From SAR324 cluster bacterium (GTDB taxonomy: Bacteria; SAR324; NAC60-12): a stretch of 37,710 bases of DNA. The notes beneath the pieces were generated by a model that searched no databases, was not told where the DNA came from, and saw only the letters and a list, made by a program, of their open reading frames with translations. A program made the translations under genes and the position numbers. Shown here piece by piece: positions 10,901 through 19,427 of this stretch; position 1 is the first letter of the stretch; the number at the start of each line of letters is the position of its first letter. The stretch spans positions 1-37,710 of the forward strand of contig JAESQU010000158.1 of NCBI GenBank assembly GCA_016764995.1, in the 5' to 3' direction.

Positions 10901-12231
10901 TGTTAAACATTATTCAGAACATTTTCAGGATAGAAGAATTAAGACAGCGTATTTTCTTCACTCTTTTCATGCTTTTCATTTTCCGTTTGGGGGCACATAT
11001 TCCGACACCAGGAATAGACGGTGCGGCACTAACGGCATTTTTTGAGGCACAGCAGGGTTCTATTTTACGCTTCTTTGATATGTTTACCGGAGGAGCTCTG
11101 GCGCGATTGACTGTTTTTGCGCTGGGTGTGATGCCGTACATCAGTGCATCTATTATAATTCAGTTATTGACTGCGGTATTTCCTTACCTTGAAAGATTAT
11201 CGAAAGAAGGTGATGCGGGTCGCAAAAAAATTACAGGATACACCAGATACGGAACCATTGTTCTCAGTATAGTTCAAGGCTTTGCCATTGCAGTTGGACT
11301 TGAAAGCATGGCTGCTCCAGGCGGGCAACCAATCGTAATTTCTACTTTAAGCCCCTGGGCTTTTCGAGCACTAACTGTCATCACCCTAACTGCGGGGACA
11401 GCGTTTTTGATGTGGGTCGGTGAGCAAATAAGTGAACGTGGAATTGGAAATGGAATCTCGTTAATAATTTTTGCAGGAATTGTGGTCGGCATTCCAGGTG
11501 CAATCATCAATTCGATTCGACTGGTTCAGGATAATGTGTTGTCACCATTGATACTGGTGATAGTTGGATTATTGATGATAGTGGTAATTTTCCTGGTTAT
11601 CTTTGCTGAAACTGCATACAGGAAAATTCCTGTACAATACGCAAAACGAATGCAGGGGAATCGGATGTTTGGGGGTCAGTCTTCACACCTTCCTTTAAAA
11701 ATTAATACGGCTGGAGTAATACCGCCAATTTTTGCATCTTCAATTCTTGCTTTTCCGGCAACCATCACAGGTTTTATTGCAATCCCGTGGGTGCAGGCAA
11801 TCGGCAGTCAGTTGCTGCCAGGTAGGATGTTGTATAATTTTATGTTTGCCCTGATGATTTTCTTCTTTGCCTTCTTTTATACGGCAATTACGTTTAACCC
11901 CGTAAAGATCGCAGAAGAAATGAAGAAGCATGGCGGATACATTCCGGGAATACGTCCTGGCAAAAAAACGGCTGAATATGTGAATTTAGTACTTACACGA
12001 CTTACTTTTGGGGGGGCAACTTACTTGGCCGTTGTCTGTCTTTTCCCGTATATACTTTTTGACCTTTTTGACATCCCTTTCTTTTTTGGAGGGACAGCAC
12101 TTTTAATTGTGGTTGGAGTAGGACTGGACTTGGTTAATCAAATTGAAGCCTTCTTGCTGAACCAGAATTATGACGGCTTTATGAAAAAAACAAAGCGACG
12201 GCAATTAAAATCCGGTACGTTGCGACTATGA
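10900..12231 (+). CDS. secY: Preprotein translocase subunit SecY
   Basis: RLGAHIPTPGIDGAAL...ALGVMPYISASIIIQLL...QISERGIGNGISLIIFAGIV...YAKRMQGNRMFGGQSSHLPLKINTAGVIPPIFASSIL. Confidence 0.99.
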   Translation: MLNIIQNIFRIEELRQRIFFTLFMLFIFRLGAHIPTPGIDGAALTAFFEAQQGSILRFFDMFTGGALARLTVFALGVMPYISASIIIQLLTAVFPYLERLSKEGDAGRKKITGYTRYGTIVLSIVQGFAIAVGLESMAAPGGQPIVISTLSPWAFRALTVITLTAGTAFLMWVGEQISERGIGNGISLIIFAGIVVGIPGAIINSIRLVQDNVLSPLILVIVGLLMIVVIFLVIFAETAYRKIPVQYAKRMQGNRMFGGQSSHLPLKINTAGVIPPIFASSILAFPATITGFIAIPWVQAIGSQLLPGRMLYNFMFALMIFFFAFFYTAITFNPVKIAEEMKKHGGYIPGIRPGKKTAEYVNLVLTRLTFGGATYLAVVCLFPYILFDLFDIPFFFGGTALLIVVGVGLDLVNQIEAFLLNQNYDGFMKKTKRRQLKSGTLRL

Positions 12232-12249
12232 TGCAATCAGAAAAATAAT

Positions 12250-12363
12250 ATGAAAGTACGATCGTCCGTAAAAAAAATCTGCGACAAGTGCAGAATCATT
12301 AAAAGAAAAGGAGTCTTGCGAGTGATTTGCGAGAATCCTAAACATAAACAGCGTCAAGGATAA
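12250..12363 (+). CDS. rpmJ: 50S ribosomal protein L36 (C+ form); absent from the ORF track because it is short
   Basis: Hand translation: [37 protein letters not shown] (37 aa). Confidence 0.96.
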   Translation: MKVRSSVKKICDKCRIIKRKGVLRVICENPKHKQRQG

Positions 12364-12374
12364 GAAGGAGCTGG

Positions 12375-12743
12375 ATGGCAAGAATTTCCGGTATTGACTT
12401 ACCAAATGCTAAAAGGGTGGAAATTGGACTGACCTACATTTATGGTGTTGGCAGAAAAATTTCAAATGATATTTTAAGCAAAGCAAAAATTGATAAGGAT
12501 GTACGTGTACGTGATCTGAATGACGAACAGGTAAATCAGATCCGCACAATTATCGAAAAAGAATACCAGGTTGAAGGTGATCTTCGACGTGACATAAGTT
12601 TGAATATCAAGCGGCTGATGGATTTAGGAAACTACCGTGGATTGCGGCATCGCAAACATATGCCGGTCAGAGGCCAACGGACTAAAACCAATGCAAGGAC
12701 AAGAAAAGGTCCGCGAAGACTGGCAGTCAGCAAGAAAAAATAA
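12375..12743 (+). CDS. rpsM: 30S ribosomal protein S13
   Basis: [27 protein letters not shown]...[29 protein letters not shown]. Confidence 0.99.
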   Translation: MARISGIDLPNAKRVEIGLTYIYGVGRKISNDILSKAKIDKDVRVRDLNDEQVNQIRTIIEKEYQVEGDLRRDISLNIKRLMDLGNYRGLRHRKHMPVRGQRTKTNARTRKGPRRLAVSKKK

Positions 12744-12775
12744 TTCATCATAAACACTGAAAAGAGCCGTAACTG

Positions 12776-13159
12776 ATGGCACAGGCAAAAAAGAAAAAAG
12801 AGAAAAAAATCGTTGAACAAGGCCGGGTTTATATCAAGGCTACTTTCAATAACACAATTGTGACTATTACTGATACTAAGGGTAATGTAATTGCCTGGTC
12901 AAGTACAGGCGTACACGGTTTTAAAGGGTCACGTAAAAGTACACCATTTGCTGCAAGAGTTGCTGCAGATGATGCTCTGAAAAAGGCAGTAGACAGCGGC
13001 ATGAAAAGTGTCGATGTATTTGTCAAAGGACCGGGCTCGGGACGTGAGTCGGCACTTCGTGCAATTTCCGCACTTGAAGATATGCGTATTACTTCCATCA
13101 ACGATATTACCCCTGTCCCTCACAACGGATGCCGACCACCGAAGCAGCGGCGGATCTGA
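12776..13159 (+). CDS. rpsK: 30S ribosomal protein S11
   Basis: [22 protein letters not shown]...[14 protein letters not shown]...[18 protein letters not shown]. Confidence 0.98.
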   Translation: MAQAKKKKEKKIVEQGRVYIKATFNNTIVTITDTKGNVIAWSSTGVHGFKGSRKSTPFAARVAADDALKKAVDSGMKSVDVFVKGPGSGRESALRAISALEDMRITSINDITPVPHNGCRPPKQRRI

Positions 13160-13176
13160 TTAAAATGTCTTTAATC

Positions 13177-13222
13177 ACAAAACTGTTTGGATGATAAATC
13201 ATCACTACAGTTTTGTTTTTTT
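13177..13222 (+). terminator. Rho-independent terminator between rpsK and rpoA
   Basis: Perfect 10-bp stem ACAAAACTGT (13177-13186)/ACAGTTTTGT (13207-13216), an inner GATGAT-AA-ATCATC hairpin, and a 7-T run 13216-13222. Confidence 0.85.
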
Positions 13223-13249
13223 GGTAGAATTAAACCAGAAAACTATACT
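13221..13249 (+). promoter_or_regulatory. Candidate sigma70-type promoter for rpoA
   Basis: TTGGTA (13221-13226), 17-nt spacer, TATACT (13244-13249), directly after the terminator. Confidence 0.4.
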
Positions 13250-13258
13250 GGAATGCAG

Positions 13259-14386
13259 ATGTCTGAAATAAATGAAACAATAGAAACAGCAGATCCGGAG
13301 GCAGAAACTGCCGTTCCGGAAGATGATCAAATAAATGGAACAAACTTGGATGCTGAAAGTGAAGAAGGCATTGAAGAGGAAAATCCTTTCTTTGCAAAGA
13401 ATTGGATGTCAATTGCAAAACCGTCTAAATTGCAATTTGAGCCTGATAGTTTAAAAGCAGATTATGGTAAATTCTCAATTGATCCTTTAGAACCTGGATT
13501 TGGTGTAACAATTGGTCATTCATTGAGACGTGTTCTCCTCTCTTCAATCAGGGGATCTGCGGTTTTTGCTGTACAGATTGACGGTGTAACGCACGAATTC
13601 AGCAACATTCCGGGAATAGTTGAGGACATGGTACAAGTCATCCTCAATATTAAGGAACTGAAAATTGAACAATTTGTTGATGAAATCATTGAACTGGAAC
13701 TCATCGGTGAAGGTCCTTGTGTAATAAAAGCAGGTGACATTTCAACTTTTGAAAAAGCAAGAATTTTGAATACTGATCTGGTTTTGGCAACTTTGCAAAA
13801 AGGCGCAACCGTCAGCATGACCATGTATTCACGTTTCAACAAAGGCTACATCACTTCGGAAGAAAATCAGCAGGAGGAATTACCTGTAGGCACAATATAC
13901 GTTGATTCAAACCATTCTCCTGTAACCCGAATTAACTATGATGTTGAAAATTCACGAGTTGATCAAAAAACCGACTATGACCGCCTGAATTTTGAATTGT
14001 GGACAAATGGTTCAGTAAATCCAACAGACAGTCTGGCCTATGCCGCAAAAATCATCAAAGAGCACATGGACGTGTTTATTAACTTTGATGAAAGCAGAAT
14101 AAAGGACGAACCGGAAGAAGAAATAGAAGACGAACCATTGAATGAAAATTTGTATCGTAGCGTAAGCGAACTTGAACTGTCAGTCCGCTCCATCAACTGC
14201 CTGCAAAACGCAAAGATCGAGACCATTGGTGACCTTGTCCAGAAGAGTGAACAAGCAATGCTCAAAACTAAAAACTTTGGTCGTAAGTCCCTGAATGAAA
14301 TTAAAGTAATCCTGACAGATATGGGATTGTCGTTGGGCACTACACTGGAAAATTTTGATCCAACGAACAACCCACACGAAAAATAA
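13259..14386 (+). CDS. rpoA: RNA polymerase alpha subunit with acidic N-terminal extension
   Basis: LEPGFGVTIGHSLRRVLLSSIRGSAVFAVQIDGVTHEFSNIPGIVEDM; alpha-CTD KTKNFGRKSLNEIKVIL. Track start 13187 (TTG) lies inside the terminator stem; ATG 13259 (or 13253) preferred. Confidence 0.95.
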   Translation: MSEINETIETADPEAETAVPEDDQINGTNLDAESEEGIEEENPFFAKNWMSIAKPSKLQFEPDSLKADYGKFSIDPLEPGFGVTIGHSLRRVLLSSIRGSAVFAVQIDGVTHEFSNIPGIVEDMVQVILNIKELKIEQFVDEIIELELIGEGPCVIKAGDISTFEKARILNTDLVLATLQKGATVSMTMYSRFNKGYITSEENQQEELPVGTIYVDSNHSPVTRINYDVENSRVDQKTDYDRLNFELWTNGSVNPTDSLAYAAKIIKEHMDVFINFDESRIKDEPEEEIEDEPLNENLYRSVSELELSVRSINCLQNAKIETIGDLVQKSEQAMLKTKNFGRKSLNEIKVILTDMGLSLGTTLENFDPTNNPHEK

Positions 14387-14404
14387 TTAGCACATAAATA
14401 AACG

Positions 14405-15241
14405 ATGCGACATTTAAAAGCAGGAAACCGTTTAGGAGTAACTACGTCACATCGCCGTGCAATGATGCGAAACATGGTCACATCTATTCTGGAGCATGGC
14501 CAAGTTACCTGCACTTTGGCGAGGGCAAAAGAAGTCCGGAAACCACTTGAGAAAATGATCAGCTGGGGCAAGCAGGGCGATTTGCATGCACGCCGACAGG
14601 CATTGCGTTTTGTGAAAAGTAAAGAGGCAATGTCACAGCTTTTTGAAGAATTGGCTGAACGATACAAAGACCGTCAGGGTGGTTATTCCAGAATCATTAA
14701 ATTGGGTAAGAACAGACTGGGTGATAACTCGGAGATGGCGATTATCCAGTTGCTTGGTAGTGAAAACGATCAATTAAGTGAGTTAAAATCACAGTCTGGG
14801 AAAAAGAAAAAGTCTCAGAAAAAAGATAGTACTGTGCTGAAAGAAGTTAGTGAGGAAGTGCAGGCGGAAGTAGCGGTTTCGGAAAATGCAGAAACGGATC
14901 CGGATTTAAATGCGTCCGCTGAAAAATCTGAAACAGATGAAGTTAAAGCAGAAACTGCAGCAGTTGAAACAGAAGCAGAAACTAAAGATGAGAGTCCGGC
15001 TGAAACTTCATCAGCGAATAGTGATGCCGAAGAAACTCCGGAAACAGCGGTAGCTCCGGTAGAACCAGAAGTTGAAACTAAAGAGGCGGCTCCGGAAGCA
15101 GCGGTAGCTCCGGTAGAACCAGAAGTTGAAACTAAAGAGGCGGCTCCGGAAGAAGCTGCTCCAGTGCAAGAAAATTCGGAAGTAGTTTCCGAAAAAGAAG
15201 TTGCTGATGAAACTGATGCTGAAAAAAAGACAGCAGACTGA
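14405..15241 (+). CDS. rplQ: 50S ribosomal protein L17 with long acidic C-terminal extension
   Basis: MRHLKAGNRLGVTTSHRRAMMRNMVTSILEHGQVTCTLARAKEVRKPLEKMI...DRQGGYSRIIKLGKNRLGDNSEMAIIQLL, then about 155 aa rich in E/A/V/T/K. Confidence 0.95.
   Translation: MRHLKAGNRLGVTTSHRRAMMRNMVTSILEHGQVTCTLARAKEVRKPLEKMISWGKQGDLHARRQALRFVKSKEAMSQLFEELAERYKDRQGGYSRIIKLGKNRLGDNSEMAIIQLLGSENDQLSELKSQSGKKKKSQKKDSTVLKEVSEEVQAEVAVSENAETDPDLNASAEKSETDEVKAETAAVETEAETKDESPAETSSANSDAEETPETAVAPVEPEVETKEAAPEAAVAPVEPEVETKEAAPEEAAPVQENSEVVSEKEVADETDAEKKTAD
15047..15154 (+). repeat. 54-bp tandem duplication within rplQ (two units)
   Basis: 15047-15100 and 15101-15154 differ by one base (final codon GCA vs GAA); encode AVAPVEPEVETKEAAPE[A/E] twice. 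Confidence 0.97.
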
Positions 15242-15267
15242 AACTAAAAATATCCCTTCCTTTGACG

Positions 15268-15293
15268 GGCTCCTTTTTCAAGGAGCCGTTTTT
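15268..15293 (+). terminator. Rho-independent terminator after rplQ
   Basis: GGCTCCTT-TTTC-AAGGAGCC stem followed by GTTTTT. Confidence 0.9.
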
Positions 15294-15328
15294 ACTCCTT
15301 CCATTTCCCCTTTTTCGAATTAACTGTT

Positions 15329-16702
15329 GTGACGCCAAATCCTGATTCATTATCTCCACCAGCAGAAACGAAGCGAATTTATCTGGAGACGTTAGGTTGC
15401 GCCAAAAATCGGGTTGATTCTGAAATAATGCTGGCGAGTCTTAAAAATCACGGATTTGAACTGACGATGGATCCGAAAGTCGCAGAGGTGATAATTGTCA
15501 ACACCTGTGCGTTTTTGACAGTGGCAAGTGAGGAGTCCATCAACAGGATTCTTGATCTCAGTGATTTCAAAAGCAGTGGAAATTGTGAGAAATTAGTTGC
15601 AACAGGATGTTTGACTCAGCGTTATCAAGATAGTCTTTCAAAACAGATTCCGGAATTGGACGGAATGCTTGGTTCAAACGGATTTGAACAGATTCCGGAA
15701 CTTGTTCATTCCATGTACGAAGGTTCCGGGCACTCACAAGTATCTCTGCATAAAAAACCTCATTACAAACAATTTGAAGAACAGGCACGGATACAAACAA
15801 CACCGCAACATTTCGTCTATCTGAAAATTGCGGAAGGCTGCTCCAACATGTGTTCGTTTTGTAACATCCCTTCATTAAGAGGAAATTTCAGTAGTCGTTC
15901 TGTCAATTCTATTGTAACGGAAATCCGCAGTCTCACTGAAAAAGGAGTTAAAGAAATAAATTTAATTTCTCAGGATACCTCATCTTACGCCAAAGATTTT
16001 AAAAACAATACCGGACTTGCAACACTCTTAAAAAGTATCAGTAAAATTGAAGGAGATTTCTGGATCAGACTTTTTTATTGTTACCCCAACACTTTCACTA
16101 CAGAGGCTCTGGAAATAATTGCGGGTGATACTAGATTTTGCCGCTACCTGGATATGCCTTTTCAACATATCAATGATGATGTTCTGAAAGCAATGAACCG
16201 AAAAATTGATCGCGCCCAAATTGAAAATAAGATGCAGGAAATCAAATCATATCTTCCAGACGCAGCTTGGCGTACCACCTTCATTGTTGGATTTCCGACT
16301 GAAACTGAAGAGAATTTTGAGGAATTGCTTGAATTTGTTTCAACAGGACATTTTCAACATGTTGGAGTTTTTTCATATTCCCATGAAGATAACATCCGCT
16401 CCGCAAAATGGGGTGATCCTATTCCAAATGCACTTAAACATGAGCGTCGAAACAAACTCATGGAGGCACAACAACAAGTCAGCTGCCAGAGGAATAAAGA
16501 CTACATAGGCAAAAAAATGAAAGTTCTGGTGGATGGCATCAGCGAAGAAAGTGAATTGCTGCTTCAAGGCCGGAGCGAATTTCAAGGTCCGGAAGTAGAT
16601 GGTCTTGTTTACATCAATGAAGGGACAGCTCGTCCGGGAACTTTCCAGAATGTTGAAATTACCGAAGCACACACTTATGATTTAATTGGACGCATTGTCT
16701 GA
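15329..16702 (+). CDS. rimO: Ribosomal protein S12 methylthiotransferase RimO (GTG start)
   Basis: ETLGCAKNRVDSEIMLASL; radical-SAM GCSNMCSFCNIPSLRGNFSSRS; C-terminal TRAM-like region. Confidence 0.95.
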   Translation: MTPNPDSLSPPAETKRIYLETLGCAKNRVDSEIMLASLKNHGFELTMDPKVAEVIIVNTCAFLTVASEESINRILDLSDFKSSGNCEKLVATGCLTQRYQDSLSKQIPELDGMLGSNGFEQIPELVHSMYEGSGHSQVSLHKKPHYKQFEEQARIQTTPQHFVYLKIAEGCSNMCSFCNIPSLRGNFSSRSVNSIVTEIRSLTEKGVKEINLISQDTSSYAKDFKNNTGLATLLKSISKIEGDFWIRLFYCYPNTFTTEALEIIAGDTRFCRYLDMPFQHINDDVLKAMNRKIDRAQIENKMQEIKSYLPDAAWRTTFIVGFPTETEENFEELLEFVSTGHFQHVGVFSYSHEDNIRSAKWGDPIPNALKHERRNKLMEAQQQVSCQRNKDYIGKKMKVLVDGISEESELLLQGRSEFQGPEVDGLVYINEGTARPGTFQNVEITEAHTYDLIGRIV

Positions 16703-16779
16703 TATAGTGTATTCTCCATGAATAAAATATTCAGGACGTAGCAGCAAATATAATTTTCAAATTCATAAAATAACTTGGT

Positions 16780-17532
16780 ATGTCTGGACACAGTAAATGG
16801 AGTACAATAAAGCATCGCAAAGCAGCGCAAGACGCAAAGCGTGGAAAAGCTTTTACAAAACTGATTAAAGAACTTACCATTGCGTCAAGAATGGGAGGAA
16901 GCGAGCTTGATGCAAATCCACGGTTACGAACTGCTGTCGCCAATGCAAAAAGCAATAGTATGCCCAAAGACAATATCGACCGTGCCATCAAAAAAGGTGC
17001 GGGAGAGTTGGACGGAGTAATTTATGAAGAAATTATTTACGAAGGTTATGGCCCTCACAATGTGGCGATTATTGTTGAAGTAATGACTGACAATCGCAAT
17101 CGATCCATTGCCTCTGTACGACATGCCTTCAACAAATGCAATGGCAATTTAGGTCCAGCAAATTCTGTTCAATATATGTTTGACCGGATCGGCTCAATAA
17201 TGGTTGATAAGAATGTTATTGATGAAGATTCGCTGACAGAATTAATTCTGGAAGCAGGCGCAGATGATATCAATACCGAAAATTCAGACGAGTTTCAGGT
17301 CATAACCGCACCTGCTGATTTTGATGCTGTCCGTTCATATCTGGAGGAAAAGGATGTTGCCATGCTTAGTGCGGAAGTGATCTGGAATCCGCAAAATCGT
17401 GTTGAAATTGATGAACTTAAAAAAGCGGAACAAGTAATAAAACTGATTGATATTTTGGAAGATGATGATGATGTGAACAGTGTTCATTCCAATTTTGACA
17501 TCAGCGAAAACGTAATGGCGGAACTTGGTTGA
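16780..17532 (+). CDS. yebC: YebC/PmpR family protein (TACO1-like)
   Basis: MSGHSKWSTIKHRKAAQDAKRGKAFTKLIKELTIASRMGG; MPKDNIDRAIKKGAGE. Confidence 0.96.
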   Translation: MSGHSKWSTIKHRKAAQDAKRGKAFTKLIKELTIASRMGGSELDANPRLRTAVANAKSNSMPKDNIDRAIKKGAGELDGVIYEEIIYEGYGPHNVAIIVEVMTDNRNRSIASVRHAFNKCNGNLGPANSVQYMFDRIGSIMVDKNVIDEDSLTELILEAGADDINTENSDEFQVITAPADFDAVRSYLEEKDVAMLSAEVIWNPQNRVEIDELKKAEQVIKLIDILEDDDDVNSVHSNFDISENVMAELG

Positions 17533-18022
17533 TTCTCTGCGTATTTTAGGAATAGATCCCGGAAGCAGAAAAACAGGTTACGGACTGATAGAACATTCGG
17601 GAAACCGCACACGTCATTTAGCCAGTGGGTTTATACGGCTAAATGCAAATGATTCTCTTGCGGACCGTTTGTTAATGCTTTCCAATGAACTGGGAAAATT
17701 GATTGGAGAATTCCAACCGGATTGCGGAGCAGTAGAAAAAATATTTTATGCTAAAAATGCTCAGTCCGCGCTTACTTTGGGTCATGCACGCGGGGTGATT
17801 TTGCTGAAATTTTCAGAGCGCCAATTACCTATTCATGAATATCAAGCTTTGAAGGTAAAACAAACGGTAGTCGGTGTGGGGCGTGCAGAAAAATCTCAAG
17901 TTCAGCACATGGTCAAAATTCTATTGAATTTGAAAAACGCACTTCAGGAAGATGAGGCGGACGCACTTGCCGTTGCAATCACACATGCCCATTTGGGGCT
18001 TTCCCGAAATCAGTTACATTAA
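17525..18022 (+). CDS. ruvC: Holliday junction resolvase RuvC (TTG start, overlaps yebC end)
   Basis: RILGIDPGSRKTGYGLIE; AVEKIFYAKNAQSALTLGHARGVI; DEADALAVAITHAH. Confidence 0.96.
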   Translation: MVDSLRILGIDPGSRKTGYGLIEHSGNRTRHLASGFIRLNANDSLADRLLMLSNELGKLIGEFQPDCGAVEKIFYAKNAQSALTLGHARGVILLKFSERQLPIHEYQALKVKQTVVGVGRAEKSQVQHMVKILLNLKNALQEDEADALAVAITHAHLGLSRNQLH

Positions 18023-18067
18023 CTTAATTCTCGGCCTGAACCGAACCTACATAAAGCAACCTCTCTC

Positions 18068-18685
18068 ATGATCGCTTACCTTGAAGGACAGATTTTACTT
18101 TCAGGAGCAAATTTAATTGTTCTCAAAACATCAAGTGGCGTAGGTTACGCGGTTCACGTTTCAACACAAATTGCTGAAAAGGCAACTCCGGAAGAATTCC
18201 TGACTTTGCATATTTATACAAATGTCAGAGAGGATGATTTGTCTCTGTATGGTTTCGAAAATATAGAGGAAAAAGAGTTATTTATAATGTTGATAAAAAC
18301 TTCTGGTGTAGGTCCGAAGTTAGGATTGGCAGTGCTTTCAGTACTTTCTCCTCGTCAAATCATAGACGCGGTTCACATGAGCAGCACCGAGAGTTTTAGT
18401 CAGGTTCCCGGAATTGGCAAAAAAACTGCGGCAAAGTTGTGTCTTGATTTGAAAGATCAATTGAAACGCCACCCAATTTCTGGAATTGATTCAGGACTTG
18501 GGACGAGCTCTGAAACAGGATCAACTCTGGCAGGAATGGAAATTGACGCGGTTTTTTCTGCCTTGAAAAACCTTGGTTATTCTGAAAAGGAAATCTTGGC
18601 CGTTCTCAGGGAAGCTGGAAGTCCCGATTTGCCTTTTGAGCTTAGACTGAAAAAAGCACTTTCATTATTGACTCCATTGCGTTAG
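18068..18685 (+). CDS. ruvA: Holliday junction DNA helicase subunit RuvA
   Basis: MIAYLEGQIL...VHVSTQIAEK...REDDLSLYGF...TSGVGPKLGLAVLS...PGIGKKTAAKLCLDLKDQL. Confidence 0.95.
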   Translation: MIAYLEGQILLSGANLIVLKTSSGVGYAVHVSTQIAEKATPEEFLTLHIYTNVREDDLSLYGFENIEEKELFIMLIKTSGVGPKLGLAVLSVLSPRQIIDAVHMSSTESFSQVPGIGKKTAAKLCLDLKDQLKRHPISGIDSGLGTSSETGSTLAGMEIDAVFSALKNLGYSEKEILAVLREAGSPDLPFELRLKKALSLLTPLR

Positions 18686-18725
18686 AACAGAAGAGCATAT
18701 TTAAAACTACTAAACAGGAGGAACG

Positions 18726-19190
18726 ATGGCAAACCTTAACAAAGCAATGTTGATTGGAAGATTGGGACAAGACCCAGAAATCCGTTATACTCAATCCGGC
18801 AGTGCGGTAGCGAATGTTACCATTGCAACTAACGATTATTGGACTGATAAGCAGGGTGAAAAACAGGAACGTACTGAATGGCACAGTCTTGTGTTGTGGG
18901 GAAAACTTGCTGACCTGGCACAGTCTTATTTGAAGAAAGGCTCTCAAATCTATGTTGAAGGACGTTTACAGACCAGAGACTGGGAAGATCAACAGGGCCA
19001 GAAGCATTACAAAACTGAGGTTGTAGTCACAACCATGCAGTTTCTAGATTCAAAAAATACTGAAAGTGGCAGTTCCCCAGATTATTCAGCAACTTCAGAG
19101 CTGCCGCCTACTTCAGCTCCAGTTGATTCTGTGAAGTCTAATGAGGCTCCTGAGGGAGACGACTACATCAAAGATGATATTCCTTTTTAG
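18726..19190 (+). CDS. ssb: Single-stranded DNA-binding protein
   Basis: [35 protein letters not shown]...[12 protein letters not shown]; acidic C-tail DDIPF; AGGAGG upstream. Confidence 0.97.
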   Translation: MANLNKAMLIGRLGQDPEIRYTQSGSAVANVTIATNDYWTDKQGEKQERTEWHSLVLWGKLADLAQSYLKKGSQIYVEGRLQTRDWEDQQGQKHYKTEVVVTTMQFLDSKNTESGSSPDYSATSELPPTSAPVDSVKSNEAPEGDDYIKDDIPF

Positions 19191-19427
19191 TTCTGACTAC
19201 AGGATACATCTTGCTTAAACAGCTAAATTACAGTACATGGACGAATTGTAATTTGGGTCTCGCAAAATTATTATTAAGGCCCCAACACAACTCTCCAATT
19301 TTGTGTAAAGTCAGTATTTTCTTTATTGACCGCACTATGTCCCAAGTCCCAAAATAATACAATTGCACAAAATTCTGCTGCTATGCCATTCAAGAAGTTT
19401 TACCTTAAATCAGCTAACTTGGCTACG

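Noticed and set aside
12232-12249. Absence of adk, map and infA between secY and rpmJ
   Set aside because: The secY-rpmJ-rpsM order is normal in several proteobacterial groups.
13187-13258. TTG-initiated 5' extension of rpoA in the ORF track
   Set aside because: The start falls within the strong terminator hairpin; MDDKSSLQFCFFGRIKPENYTG has no alpha-subunit similarity.
14038-14667. Minus-strand 209-aa ORF across rpoA/rplQ
   Set aside because: Antisense to two conserved genes; Ser/Arg/Phe-rich shadow translation.
15047-15154. Repeat considered as CRISPR-like
   Set aside because: Direct tandem units without spacers, in frame inside rplQ; no cas genes.
19225-19255. Inverted repeat AAATTACA/TGTAATTT downstream of ssb
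   Set aside because: AT-rich, 15-nt loop and only a short T-run; could arise by chance, not strong enough to call a terminator.
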